Assembly (NCBI GenBank): GCA_035578905.1 | Contig: JAQJVL010002727.1 | Location: forward strand, 1-64,000 | Direction: 5' to 3' | Length of the DNA: 64,000 nucleotides | From: Stictocephala bisonia | Lineage: Eukaryota; Arthropoda; Insecta; Hemiptera; Membracidae | Shown: piece by piece, positions 35,845 through 48,400 of the stretch | Layout: the number at the start of each line of letters is the position of its first letter | How positions within the stretch are numbered: position 1 is the stretch's first letter | Position numbers and translations under genes: made by a program | Notes under the pieces: generated by a model | Told to the model about the DNA's origin: nothing | Databases searched by the model: none | Seen by the model: only the letters and a program-made list of their open reading frames with translations

Positions 35845-38035
35845 TGGACTTTCATGCACCACAATAAAAGGCAACCAATATTAACGAGAAACAGTTTATT
35901 ATAATGTAGTTTTAACGTTTTTTAAGAAAATACCAACATTTTGGACTTTCATGCACCACAGTAAAAGGCAATCAATATTAACGAGAAACAGTTTATTATA
36001 ATGTAGTTTTAACGTTTTTTAAGAAAATACCAACATTTTGGACTTTCATGCACCACAGTAAAAGGCAATCAATATTAACGAGAAACAGTTTATTATAATG
36101 TAGTTTTAACGTTTTTTAAGAAAATACCAACATTTTGGACTTTCATGCACCACAGTAAAAGGCAATCAATATTAACGAGAAACAGTTTATTATAATGTAG
36201 TTTTAACGTTTTTTAAGAAAATACCAACATTTTGGACTTTCACGCACCACAGTAAAAGGCAATCAATATTAACGAGAAACAGTTTATTACAATGTAGTTT
36301 TAACGTTTTTTAAGAAAATACCAACATTTTGGACATTCATGCACCACAGTAAAAGGCAATCAATTTTAACGAGAAACAGTTTATTATAATGTAGTTTTAA
36401 TGTTTTTTAAGAAAATACCAACATTTTGGACTTTCATGCACCACAGTAAAAGGCAATCAATATTAACGAGAAACAGTTTATTATAATGTAGTTTTAACGT
36501 TTTTTAAGAAAATACCAACATTTTGGACTTTCACGCACCACAGTAAAAGGCAATCAATATTAACGAGAAACAGTTTATTATAATGTAGTTTTAATGTTTT
36601 TTAAGAAAATACCAACATTTTGGACTTTCACGCACCACAGTAAAAGGCAATCAATATTAACGAGAAACAGTTTATTATAATGTAGTTTTAACGTTTTTTA
36701 AAAAAATACCAACATTTTGGACTTTCACGCACCACAGTAAAAGGCAATCAATATTAACGAGAAACAGTTTATTATAATGTAGTTTTAACGTTTTTTAAGA
36801 AAATACCAACATTTTGGACTTTCACGCACCACAGTAAAAGGCAATCAATATTAACGAGAAACAGTTTATTATAATGTAGTTTTAACGTTTTTTAAGAAAA
36901 TACCAACATTATGGACTTTCACGCACCACAGTAAAAGGCAATCAATATTAACGAGAAACAGTTTATTATAATGTAGTTTTAACGTTTTTTAAAAAAATAC
37001 CAACATTTTGGACTTTCACGCACCACAGTAAAAGGCAATCAATATTAACGAGAAACAGTTTATTATAATGTAGTTTTAACGTTTTTTAAGAAAATACCAA
37101 CATTTTGGACTTTCACGCACCACAGTAAAAGGCAATCAATATTAACGAGAAACAGTTTATTATAATGTAGTTTTAACGTTTTTTAAAAAAATACCAACAT
37201 TTTGGACTTTCACGCACCACAGTAAAAGGCAATCAATATTAACGAGAAACAGTTTATTATAATGTAGTTTTAACGTTTTTTAAGAAAATACCAACATTTT
37301 GGACATTCATGCACCACAGTAAAAGGCAATCAATTTTAACGAGAAACAGTTTATTATAATGTAGTTTTAATGTTTTTTAAGAAAATACCAACATTTTGGA
37401 CTTTCACGCACCACAGTAAAAGGCAATCAATATTAACGAGAAACAGTTTATTATAATGTAGTTTTAATGTTTTTTAAGAAAATACCAACATTTTGGACTT
37501 TCACGCACCACAGTAAAAGGCAATCAATATTAACGAGAAACAGTTTATTATAATGTAGTTTTAACGTTTTTTAAAAAAAATACCAACATTTTGGACTTTC
37601 ACGCACCACAGTAAAAGGCAATCAATATTAACGAGAAACAGTTTATTATAATGTAGTTTTAATGTTTTTTAAGAAAATACCAACATTTTGGACTTTCATG
37701 CACCACAGTAAAAGGCAATCAATTTTAACGAGAAACAGTTTATTATAATGTAGTTTTAATGTTTTTTAAGAAAATACCAACATTTTGGACTTTCACGCAC
37801 CACAGTAAAAGGCAATCAATATTAACGAGAAACAGTTTATTATAATGTAGTTTTAACGTTTTTTAAGAAAATACCAACATTTTGGACTTTCACGCACCAC
37901 AGTAAAAGGCAATCAATATTAACGAGAAACAGTTTATTATAATGTAGTTTTAACGTTTTTTAAGAAAATACCAACATTTTGGACTTTCACGCACCACAGT
38001 AAAAGGCAATCAATATTAACGAGAAACGGTTTATT
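35845..38035. repeat. 97-bp tandem array, about 22 units
   Basis: The unit includes TTTGGACTTTCACGCACCAC, AGTAAAAGGCAATCAATATT, AACGAGAAACAGTTTATTAT and TTTTTTAAGAAAATACCAAC. The period is exactly 97 bp at several checked positions (36721 to 36818). A rare variant (GGACATTCATG with CAATTTTAACG) occurs at 36331 and 37301, exactly 10 units apart. Confidence 0.95.
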
Positions 38036-38670
38036 ATAATGGAAATTTAACGCTCTTTAAGAATATACCACACTTTGATTATTAAAGGAAAAACTAACTA
38101 GTCACAAGTCACTAATTTTGTAAAAAACCCATTTGAAAATCGCTACTAAAGAGATATTTGAATAAACAATTTTAAAACCACTGTTTTGCTCCAAATGTTA
38201 TCTACAATAACCCAGAAAATTTTAAAGCGCCAATCACCCTGTATGACTGAACTATCATGGTGTTTGTTATTTTAATTTATATTTTACAAAGGAGTAATTT
38301 TAATGGCACGCAAGTGTCTGTGTTAGTTATTACACGGGCCTATAATGGACGTGTCGTTTTCCTTTTAGACACAAGAACCCAAACAGAAATAGAGTGGTTT
38401 ATACAAACCCTCTTCCAGCCTCATGAATGGACGAAACATTTATCGATCTCAGGTAAACAAAACAGCACAACACTCACGGCGGACCGATCTGAAATAGCAC
38501 CACTGTACACAACGTTTCCACAAAAAACAACGAGTAAAAAGCAAACGGAACGAAGAATGTGACGGAACGGATGACTGATGAGCAGTAAAACATAGAATGA
38601 ATGTAAGTCAGCAGCCCGATGTAGAAACAACCACTGCTATCAATTACTGAACCGCTGAACCAAAGAACTA

Positions 38671-39274
38671 ACTACTGCCGGCGCAGAAATTATGTGCACC
38701 CGAGTTTTAAAGTTGTTTTTTATGGTACTAAGAGGCATACGAAAAATCTAATGACACCATTTTTCGATTGTACGTTATGACATGACCATTTATACAAATT
38801 TGACCATGAGGTTTCATAATTTTTACCCTAGTTTGAACAAAAAAAGTACAGAAATTTAACTAGTTTTCACTTTTCATCAACTTTACATTTTTATTTCTCA
38901 AAAGCCCGTTAATGTATCGCATTTATATTTTAATGCGTAGTTGACAGGAATGTTTTCTATAAATTTAAGTTTTTTGACTTTTCAAGAAAAAGTTCTATCA
39001 TCTTGAAACCTTTTCTTGTCTTCTAGAAGTCGTAAATTTAATTACTTTGGTCACGATCCAATTCATATGAAATGCATGAATAGTTGCAATAAATTAATTG
39101 TTATCAGCGTGTAAATAAAGTTGTTTTAAATTGATTTAAATCAATTTAAAACCTATAATAACGTACAATTATAATAGTAAAGCAATGGCGTGGTGGAGTG
39201 TTCGTAGGAGTTTTAGTTTGTCCGTAAACAACCTTCAAACTCGGGTAACACCTAATTTCTGCGCCGACAGTAGT
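38671..39274. mobile_element. Fold-back MITE family Y, complete copy
   Basis: About 45-bp TIRs: left ACTACTGCCGGCGCAGAAAT with ACCCGAGTTTTAAAG; right, reverse complemented, ACTACTGTCGGCGCAGAAAT with ACCCGAGTTTGAAGG. The interior has GAGGCATACGAAAAATCTAA and a TTGATTTAAATCAA palindrome. Length 604 bp, non-coding. No clear target duplication was found. Confidence 0.7.
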
Positions 39275-40310
39275 CGTGACGTTCTGTAACATAACAATAA
39301 GGTCTATGATAAGTAAATATGTCATCTTTGGTGTTTTGACTCCTGTCACTTCGAAGAGGTTTGAGGGTCCCCAATAAAGATCTTTTCACAAAAGGGTCTA
39401 GTTGTAATCCTTTTAAACTCATAAGCCCCGATTCTAAGCCGGCCCATTTTTTGTGCTCTCCGGTATCTTCCAAGTTAAATACCAACCCTGTTTAATTGAC
39501 GATATCTGACATATGATGAGGAATTTGTAGCTCCAACAGGTTTTATTGTTGTTGTAATAAATGTGTAAATATAAAAATCGTTTGTCGAGCACTCAACAGA
39601 ACTTTTACGTAATAATTCGAAGATGATTCTGTTAAATACGTTGACGGTTGTTTACCATTTGCTTTAGAAGTATTCGCAGCAATCTGAAGATTGGGAAGTC
39701 GCCCACGTTCTTCCTACGACGAGGATCTCAGGCGAGCCTAATCACAGAGAAAGAAATAGATATCTCTTTTTATTCTGTGGCCTAATGTGTATTCTGGTAT
39801 GTTCTTCAATGTAATCGAAGACAATGAATCATGACTAAGGAATTGCTTTAATTTAGAAACAACAGTTTTGGTTTTTGTTATTAATGTATATGGTCTGGAA
39901 GTTTATTGTAAAAGTTTGTATCTATATAAAATTGTGTATTACTAAACCGTTGGAGGCGATGTTGTCTATGTGTTACGATTGCGCAAGTTACGAGTAAGTT
40001 GGTTTGATGATATTGTGTGGGTGTTGAGTTCTGGCCAAGGATAATGGTTTCCAGGATATACTGTGATATGACGGAGAGGGTGGAGCTTTGTATAGTATAG
40101 TTTCTTGTGTTAGACTGAACGCACTAAGGATTCTACTGATGATTTTTTCTCATGCAAAACAATAGAAGATTTTGTCTCATACAAAACAAGAGTAAAAGTT
40201 CTTTTTAAGACCCTAAAGTAGTAATTTCACAACTTCTTTGTATTGTATCTTCAGTTTGCCTGCACTAAAGTTGAATATAAATCGCAAAATTCCTCAAGTG
40301 ACCAGCGAGT
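39275..40310. other. Intergenic, no gene seen
   Basis: Mixed-composition sequence with short frames only. No recognisable domain, RNA or repeat structure. Confidence 0.4.
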
Positions 40311-41155
40311 GCATTGTGTTCCAAAGTGAATCATTACAGTCTGAAATGTACACCTGAGATCGAATGGCACGACCAAGGTCATGATCGATATGACGTTGTA
40401 TCGATCGTGCATTGTGTTTCAATGTGAACCATTTCAAATGTACACCTGATATCGAATGGCACGACCATAAAGTTTATGTTGGATCGTGCATTGTGTTTTA
40501 AAGTGAACCGTGTGAAATGTACAACTGAGATCGAATGGCATGGCACGACCATAACTTCAGGGTCGATATGACGTTGAATTGATCGTGCACTGTGTTTCAA
40601 AGTGAACCACGTGAAATGTACACCTGAGATCGAATGGCACGACCACAAGGTCATGATCGATATGACGTTGTATCGATCGTGCACTGTGTTTCAAAGTGAA
40701 CCACGTGAAATGTACACCTGAGATCGAATGGCACGACCACAAGGTCATGATCGATATGACGTTGTATCGATCGTGCACTGTGTTTCAAAGTGAACCACGT
40801 GAAATGTACAACTGAGATCGAATGACACGACCATAAGTTCAGGGTCGATATGAGGTTGTATCGATCGTGTATTATGTTTGTACCATCGATCGACAGTGAA
40901 CCATGTGAAATGTACACCTGAGATCGAATGGCACGGCCACAAGGTCATGATCGATATGACGTTGTATTGTGTTTCAAAGTGAACCCTTTGAAATGTACAT
41001 CTGAGATCGAATAGAACGACCATAAGTTCATGATCGATATAACGATGTATTGTGTTTGAAAGTGTGAAATGAACACCTGAGATCGAATAGCTCGACCATA
41101 AAGTCAGGACCGACATGAAGTATCGATCGTGCTTTGTGTTTCAAAGTGAATATTA
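40311..41155. repeat. 94-bp tandem array, about 9 units
   Basis: The unit contains GTGTTTCAAAGTGAACCACG, TGAAATGTACACCTGAGATC, GAATGGCACGACCA, CATGATCGATATGACG and TATCGATCGTGC. Outer units are degenerate and central ones nearly identical. CACGTG occurs at 40608, 40702 and 40796, exactly 94 bp apart. The overlapping minus-strand frames (four registers) are products of the array. Confidence 0.9.
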
Positions 41156-41476
41156 TTGAATATCAGTATGGAAAGGGAAACCGGTTGTCCGACCGATGTC
41201 TGTCGGTCCAGTGCTGCTTCGTTGTGACGGTGAACTAGCTGCATTCAAGAGTAACCTCCTCACAGATTCTTACAACACGCCGTGGAACCAATAACGAACG
41301 ACATGACTGCCGACTGACGGTTTTGTAAAATTTTATTCTGCCGAACTTTTGGTGTCAGGCGTTTTGAATCTAACAAAGCTTACTTAAAACTGTTTAAAAA
41401 ATACAACAGTTTAAAAATATTTGATAGGGAGCAGACCATGCATAAGCATAACTGTAGTTGTCTACTGAATGGTAAC

Positions 41477-42034
41477 CAGTGGCGTAACTTGTGGGTGGGG
41501 GTGTGGGGGATAGAACGACAAAAATAAAAACAATATTCGTCTTGCAACAAAAAACCATATTATTGAAATACAGCACTGATAATGAAATATCTTAGTTGAC
41601 AGACCTATTTAAATTAATTATTTTGCTGTCTAATCAATAACAAATTATCATTCAACGGGTCACTTTAACATCAAAAAAGTGACGAGATTATTTCACCGTA
41701 ACGAATTACGTACAACTCTCATAGATTGTGCAAGACACACGCCTGCAGTTCACCGGGAAATCAATATTTCACCCAGTTATTGACGATAAGGGGAAAAACA
41801 TGAGTTTGTCCTTCGATCTAACTTAATCAATACTCTATTACCTATTTCGTTTTTGCAACATGTTTTTCTAAAATACACCCATGTTGCTATGATGTATCGC
41901 AATAAATCAAAGTTTCCTGTGGGTTTACTGTTGTCCAATGCTGTTGTTGTACTTTATCGCATTGGTACTGCAAGCACTCGAGTCACTCCCCTCCCCCATC
42001 CTTCCCACTAAGGCAAGGCCTAATTACGCCACTG
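41477..42034. mobile_element. hAT-like MITE
   Basis: The termini CAGTGGCGTAACTTGTGGG (41477) and, reverse complemented, CAGTGGCGTAATTAGG (ending 42034) are the classic hAT TIR. The 8-bp flanks are atggtaac and atagcgaa; they fit the hAT preference for T at position 2 and A at position 7 but match at only four positions, consistent with an old insertion. It is 558 bp with no transposase. Confidence 0.65.
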
Positions 42035-42086
42035 ATAGCGAAAATATTCAATTTAAAAACAAATTCCCTATTCAACAAGGTTAAGT

Positions 42087-42425
42087 CTAACTAAAGTACT
42101 GGTATGAATGAATCACTATAAACTGTTGTTGAGAGTAAGGGAGGGGCGGTGGAATGAGACAGCCTCTGATAGCCTTATCTCTTTGTACAAGATCTAATGG
42201 GCTTGTTTCAAGCAATTTCAGCTTAATGTGTCCTCCATGTGCAATAAGGCGCTGATAAGAGAACAACACTACAAGTCACAGAGACGGTCACGCCTGTAAT
42301 GTTCGGTCTGAATTCGTCGATTATGACGTGATTTTTCGAAGTGATTTAATTTTTTCAGAGTGCCTCTGGAATCCACAATCCCTGCTGCCAACAGTGGTCT
42401 CCACATAGCACTCATACACAATACC
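42087..42425 (-). other. Unrecognised open segment, possible exon or transposon scrap
   Basis: Two adjacent minus-strand frames. One opens after TTTTAG near 42425 and runs through MSAMWRPLLAAGIVDSRGTL to a stop at 42271-42269; the other covers 42269-42087 (LFSYQRLIAHGGHIKLKLL). Composition is less AT-rich than the neighbours and residues look mixed, not repetitive. Neither was recognised. It may be a degraded transposase or one exon; weak evidence. Confidence 0.2.
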
Positions 42426-42464
42426 TAAAATATTAATAAATTCATTTAAAGAAACATTTTCTTA

Positions 42465-43062
42465 CATTTAATCTCTATATTTAAAAGAGAAAGCCTTCAC
42501 TCACTCATCACTAATTCTCCCACTTCCCCTAATCCTAAGGAGCTGAAATTTAGTAAAAATGTTTGCTGCAGATCAAATAGTAAAACAAAAGTATTCACAT
42601 CTTGATAAAATACTCCTAAGGTGTAGAAACCACCCCTGAAAGAGTTAACATTGGGTTGATTTTAGTACGTTAATAACAGCGGTTTTGTAAATAAATAAAG
42701 ATGTTTATTTTATATGTTTTTATTTTTGACATTATCCTCCTGATGCATTAAGAGTTTACACTTTTTCTGTGTATTTTTATCTATATAATTACGTGTAAAA
42801 ATGTAAAACAGCTGTTATAATGTAAAAAAAATATGTTTATAATATTGAGAAAGTTATGCATACTTCTTAATCTAACTAAAACATTAGGTTTTTAAATTTA
42901 ATTTAAAATAGGTTGGAAGCCGAATGCAACGAGTGACCTACTGGATGTTAAATTACTTATTATGACTGTACTATATGCAGTTTAACTACTATTATTTGTT
43001 GTCAAAAGTCACATGGCGGGTTGTCATGAGCATAGCGAGTGACGGGGTGTCCCCTAGTACAG
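42465..43062 (-). repeat. Interspersed repeat, family 1, near-complete copy
   Basis: Reverse orientation relative to 76-603. The head is at 43062-43010 (ACTAGGGGACACCCCGTCAC on the minus strand) and the tail near 42490 with the GAATTAGTGATGAGTGAGTG word. Confidence 0.65.
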
Positions 43063-43789
43063 TATAAACGACTTTATCTGTTTTACAGGCTGATCGTATA
43101 CATATAATCTATGAATTTTGTTTTCCGAACAAAAAGGCATTTGTTTTACAAAATGATATATTGTGGAACGTATTGTACTCATAAAAACATGTAAACTGCT
43201 CAACAAACAAAACACAGCCTACCGCTTATTGTGTGCTATTTACGCTTAGTTTACTAACATGTCATTTTGCATATTAAATCGATTTAATAATCATAAATCG
43301 ATTATTAAATCGATAAACGATGACTTAAACAACATCTACGTTTACAACTTTTACAAAAAGGCTCCGAACAGAGTTCTTGTAATTCTAACGATTTCGAACA
43401 TACTAGAAGACCCGTGCTGATCTGCAACATTTTTTAGTTTTTTTTTTTTCATGGGAAGCGCCAGTCGCACTTTGGAAAAACATAAATTAAGTTGCGTTTG
43501 AGTGCAACATGAGTAAGATCAGACTTTATTGAAATTCAATTACTGATGCCTTATCTATGCACTAATACCTTTCATTTTTCTTTTAATTGTAACAAATCAG
43601 TCGAACAGAAATAAAAAAAAGTACAAGGTTTATGCTGTTTTCTTCGCTTTATTTATTTTTACTTTCATATAGCATACATGAATCTGATAGTCTTTGAGCG
43701 TATTGTTTGCTCAATTTTTGATGGCTTCTTCAACAAGACAGTAATATACACATCAAACCAAGAATCTGTAGTACTGTAATATCGTTTGT

Positions 43790-44220
43790 ACAAACCACTC
43801 GTGGATTGGGACACTCCTAGCCCAGTGGTTAGCACTCCTGACTCGATGCAGAGTCATGGGTTGACTTCATTTATAGGTTGACTAAATTTAACTTGATGGG
43901 TTTGGACCGTTGTTCCATAACATCGTTAACGATCAGTTAAAAACGCCACTCATAAAAAATTTGTTGGTTCAATCAAAATGCCTTTCTGTCTCACACAATG
44001 TGCAAGGATCTAACGAGCATTTTTGTACTACGATCTTCTACCTGACCAACCTGATTGGCCGATAAGGATGACTGCCGCCAGTGGATGGTACAGACGAAAT
44101 TAGCGTGGCCACTATGGATGGCCAAAGGAGTGGAGAGGACAACGAGCGGCAGTCAGTTTAGGACCCGAGCAGACATGGCTGGCTGCCAATTATAATGGCT
44201 TAGGGATTGTTAAGGACATT
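43790..44220 (+). repeat. tRNA-derived SINE-like element
   Basis: A box TAGCCCAGTGG at 43818-43828 and B-box-like GGTTGACTTC at 43859-43868, at normal pol III spacing. The 3' portion has GTGGATGGTACAGACGAAAT, GGAGTGGAGAGGACAACGAG and GGCTGGCTGCCAATTATAAT. These look like the 3' end of a non-LTR element, as expected for a SINE that borrows its partner's tail. Confidence 0.55.
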
Positions 44221-44324
44221 TAACATGTCATTTTTAAAAGTGTTTACATAAAATAAATGCACATTATTATCAACCGAGTGTCTGACGTTTTAACCGTACA
44301 TCCGGGGTTTTACACCAACATTGA

Positions 44325-45290
44325 CTTGTTTACTAAGAAACTAGGAGGCCTATGAAAAATCAATTCACACCATTGTTTTACTAGTTTAATTTTACGTCAT
44401 GACAAATGCATTTAAAAATTGGATTATAAGTGTTAATAGTTTTTATCCTAGTTGGGACAAAAAGTTTACTCAAATTTATCTAGTTTTCACAAAGCATCAA
44501 CATTACACTTTTATTACTAGATAATATGTGGCATTTATTTTTTAATACGTCACTAACAGGAATATTTTCTAAACGCTTTATAAATTTCAGATTTTTAACT
44601 TCTCAAAAAAAAGGATTCTTATCAATTTCCTGAAACAACGTTTTCTTGGCACGTAAAATTAATTACTAAGTTGTGTTGTTAATCCTTACTAGATTAAAAA
44701 TTACGACACATTACTTTTATGTCCGTCAGTAAGTGCAGTGATTATAAATTCATTTTAAAACACATCAAAGTGATGTAAATAAATTGAATATCTCTGCATT
44801 TACTTACGCCAATCAATACACACATCCACAGATCTTTATTCATTGCTTACGCACATAAAAGTAATGTATCGTAACCAAGCTTTAGTAAGGATTACAACGT
44901 GACCAAGTAATTAATTTTACGACATCTAAAAGCCAAGAAAACGTTGTTTCAGGAAATTGATAACTTTTTTCTTCAACAGTCAAAATTCTGAAATGTAGAT
45001 ATAAAACTTATAGAAAATATTCCTGTTACATATATTAAATTATAAACACTAACGGGTTTTTGAGTAATAAAATTATAAAGTCGATGCACAGTTAAATATA
45101 ATTTAAAACTTTTAAATATGGAACTTTTTCTGTTCCAACTATGGCAACAAGTGTTTAAAAATGTAAAAATACATGTTTCATGACGTACAATTAAATGAGG
45201 AAAACAATGGTGTGATTAGATTTTTCACAGCCCAGTTCCTTAGTAAACATCCTGCAAACTTGGGTGTACGTAATTTCTACGCCGACAGGA
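44325..45290. mobile_element. Fold-back MITE family Y, palindromic copy
   Basis: Left half 44325-44770 and right half 44820-45255 are inverted copies of each other (GTTTACTAAGAAACTAGGAG versus its complement at about 45245). They carry the family Y words GGCCTATGAAAAATC, ACACCATTGTTTT and TTTCCTGAAACAACGTTTTC. The right end retains GTAATTTCTACGCCGACAG; the left terminus is lost or diverged. Confidence 0.65.
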
Positions 45291-45440
45291 AGTAGGAAGT
45301 GTTATTTTTCCCACACAAGTAAAACCATTCGCCCATCTGAGTGGTTTCTGCATACAAGCTCATAAAATCGTTCCGTAAACAACGTTTGCTTCGCTGCGTA
45401 AATATTTCCTTGAGAAGGCCATCTGTGAATGAGGCGTCTG

Positions 45441-48400
45441 GATTGTATAATTGTTAATTGGGCATGTCATGAGGTTTGTTACATCATAACAAACACTAAA
45501 TACAGCGCACGTTCAGTGGTGAGGATTTGTATTGTTAATTGGGCATGTCATGAGGTTTGTTACATCATAACAAACACTAAATACAGCACACGTTCAGTGG
45601 TGAGGATTTGTATTGTTAATTGGGCATGTCATGAAGTTTGTTACATCATAACAAACACTAAATACAGCACACGTTCAGTGGTGAGGATTTGTATTGTTAA
45701 TTGTGCATGTCATGAGGTTTGTTACATCATAACAAACACTAAATACAGGACACGTTTAGTGGTGAGTATTTGTATTGTTAATTGGGCATGTCATGAGGTT
45801 TGTTACATCATAACAAACACTAAATACAGGACACGTTCAGTGGTGAGGATTTGTATTGTTAATTGTGCATGTCATGAGGTTTGTTACATCATAACAAACA
45901 CTAAATACAGGACACGTTCAGTGGTGAGTATTTGTATTGTTAATTGGGCATGTCATGAGGTTTGTTACATCATAACAAACACTAAATACAGGACACGTTC
46001 AGTGGTGAGTATTTGTATTGTTAATTGTGCATGTCATGAGGTTTGTTACATCATAACAAACACTAAATACAGGACACGTTCAGTGGTGAGTATTTGTATT
46101 GTTAATTGGGCATGTCATGAGGTTTGTTACATCATAACAAACACTAAATACAGGACACGTTCAGTGGTGAGGATTTGTATTGTTAATTGGGCATGTCATG
46201 AGGTTTGTTACATCATAACAAACACTAAATACAGCACACGTTCAGTGGTGAGGATTTGTATTGTTAATTGGGCATGTCATGAGGTTTGTTACATCATAAC
46301 AAACACTAAATACAGCACACGTTCAGTGGTGAGGATTTGTATTGTTAATTGTGCATGTCATGAGGTTTGTTACATCATAACAAACACTAAATACAGCACA
46401 CGTTCAGTGGTGAGGATTTGTATTGTTAATTGGGCATGTCATGAGGTTTGTTACATCATAACAAACACTAAATACAGCACACGTTCAGTGGTGAGGATTT
46501 GTATTGTTAATTGGGCATGTCATGAGGTTTGTTACATCATAACAAACACTAAATACAGGACACGTTCAGTGGTGAGGATTTGTATTGTTAATTGTGCATG
46601 TCATGAGGTTTGTTACATCATAACAAACACTAAATACAGGACAAGTTCAGTGGTGAGTATTTGTATTGTTAATTGGGCATGTCATGAGGTTTGTTACATC
46701 ATAACAAACACTAAATACAGGACACGTTCAGTGGTGAGTACTTGTATTGTTAATTGGGCATGTCATGAGGTTTGTTACATCATAACAAACACTAAATACA
46801 GCACACGTTCAGTGGTGAGGATTTGTATTGTTAATTGGGCATGTCATGAGGTTTGTTACATCATAACAAACACTAAATACAGCACACGTTCAGTGGTGAG
46901 GATTTGTATTGTTAATTGGGCATGTCATGAGGTTTGTTACATCATAACAAACACTAAATACAGCACACGTTCAGTGGTGAGGATCTGTATTGTTAATTGG
47001 ACATGTCATGAGGTTTGTTACATCATAACAAACACTAAATACAGCACACGTTCAGTGGTGAGGATTTGTATTGTTAATTGGGCATGTCATGAGGTTTGTT
47101 ACATCATAACAAACACTAAATACAGCACACGTTCAGTGGTGAGGATTTGTATTGTTAATTGGGCATGTCATGAGGTTTGTTACATCATAACAAACACTAA
47201 ATACAGCACACGTTCAGTGGTGAGGATCTGTATTGTTAATTGTGCATGTCATGAGGTTTGTTACATCATAACAAACACTAAATACAGGACACGTTCAGTG
47301 GTGAGTATTTGTATTGTGAATTGGGCATGTCATGAGGTTTGTTACATCATAACAAACACTAAATACAGGACACGTTCAGTGGTGAGTATTTGTATTGTTA
47401 ATTGGGCATGTCATGAGGTTTGTTACATCATAACAAACACTAAATACAGGACACGTTCAGTGGTGAGTATTTGTATTGTTAATTGGGGATGTCATGAGGT
47501 TTGTTACATCATAACAAACACTAAATACAGGACACGTTCAGTGGTGAGTATTTGTATTGTTAATTGGGCATGTCATGAGGTTTGTTACATCATAACAAAC
47601 ACTAAATACAGGACACGTTCAGTGGTGAGTATTTGTATTGTTAATTGGGCATGTCATGAGGTTTGTTACATCATAACAAACACTAAATACAGCACACGTT
47701 CAGTGGTGAGGATTTGTATTGTTAATTGGGCATGTCATGAGGTTTGTTACATCATAACAAACACTAAATACAGGACACGTTCAGTGGTGAGTATTTGTAT
47801 TGTTAATTGGGCATGTCATGAGGTTTGTTACATCATAACAAACACTAAATACAGGACACGTTCAGTGGTGAGTATTTGTATTGTTAATTGGGCGTGTCAT
47901 GAGGTTTGTTACATCATAACAAACATTAAATACAGGACAAGTTCAGTGGTGAGTATTTGTATTGTTAATTGGGCGTGTCATGAAGTTTGTTACATCATAA
48001 CAAACATTAAATACAGGACAAGTTCAGTGGTGAGTATTTGTATTGTTAATTGGGCGTGTCATGAAGTTTGTTACATCATAACAAACATTAAATACAGGAC
48101 AAGTTCAGTGGTGAGTATTTGTATTGTTAATTGGGCGTGTCATGAGGTTTGTTACATCATAACAAACATTAAATACAGGACAAGTTCAGTGGTGAGTATT
48201 TGTATTGTTAATTGGGCGTGTCATGAAGTTTGTTACATCATAACAAACATTAAATACAGGACAAGTTCAGTGGTGAGTATTTGTATTGTTAATTGGGCGT
48301 GTCATGAAGTTTGTTACATCATAACAAACATTAAATACAGGACAAGTTCAGTGGTGAGTATTTGTATTGTTAATTGGGCGTGTCATGAGGTTTGTTACAT

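Larger units (their letters stand above)
34872..38246. mobile_element. Fold-back element with one-sided 97-bp expansion
   Basis: The termini CAGTCATACAGGGTGATTG (34878 region) and its complement at 38228-38246 form TIRs of about 100 bp. Further in, both arms share AAAATTAGTGACTTGTGACT, then one 97-bp unit, then about 160 bp around AGAAGACTTTTCGTTACC. The palindrome centre is near 35620. The left arm has one 97-bp unit (about 35325-35420), while the right arm has about 22. A family S repeat is nested in the left arm. No transposase is present. Superfamily unknown. Confidence 0.75.

Noticed and set aside
40379..41116. Four overlapping His/Cys-rich minus-strand frames
   Set aside because: Registers of the 94-bp array.
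41477..42034. Recent hAT insertion
   Set aside because: TIRs are good but the 8-bp flanks match at only four positions, so it is an old copy.
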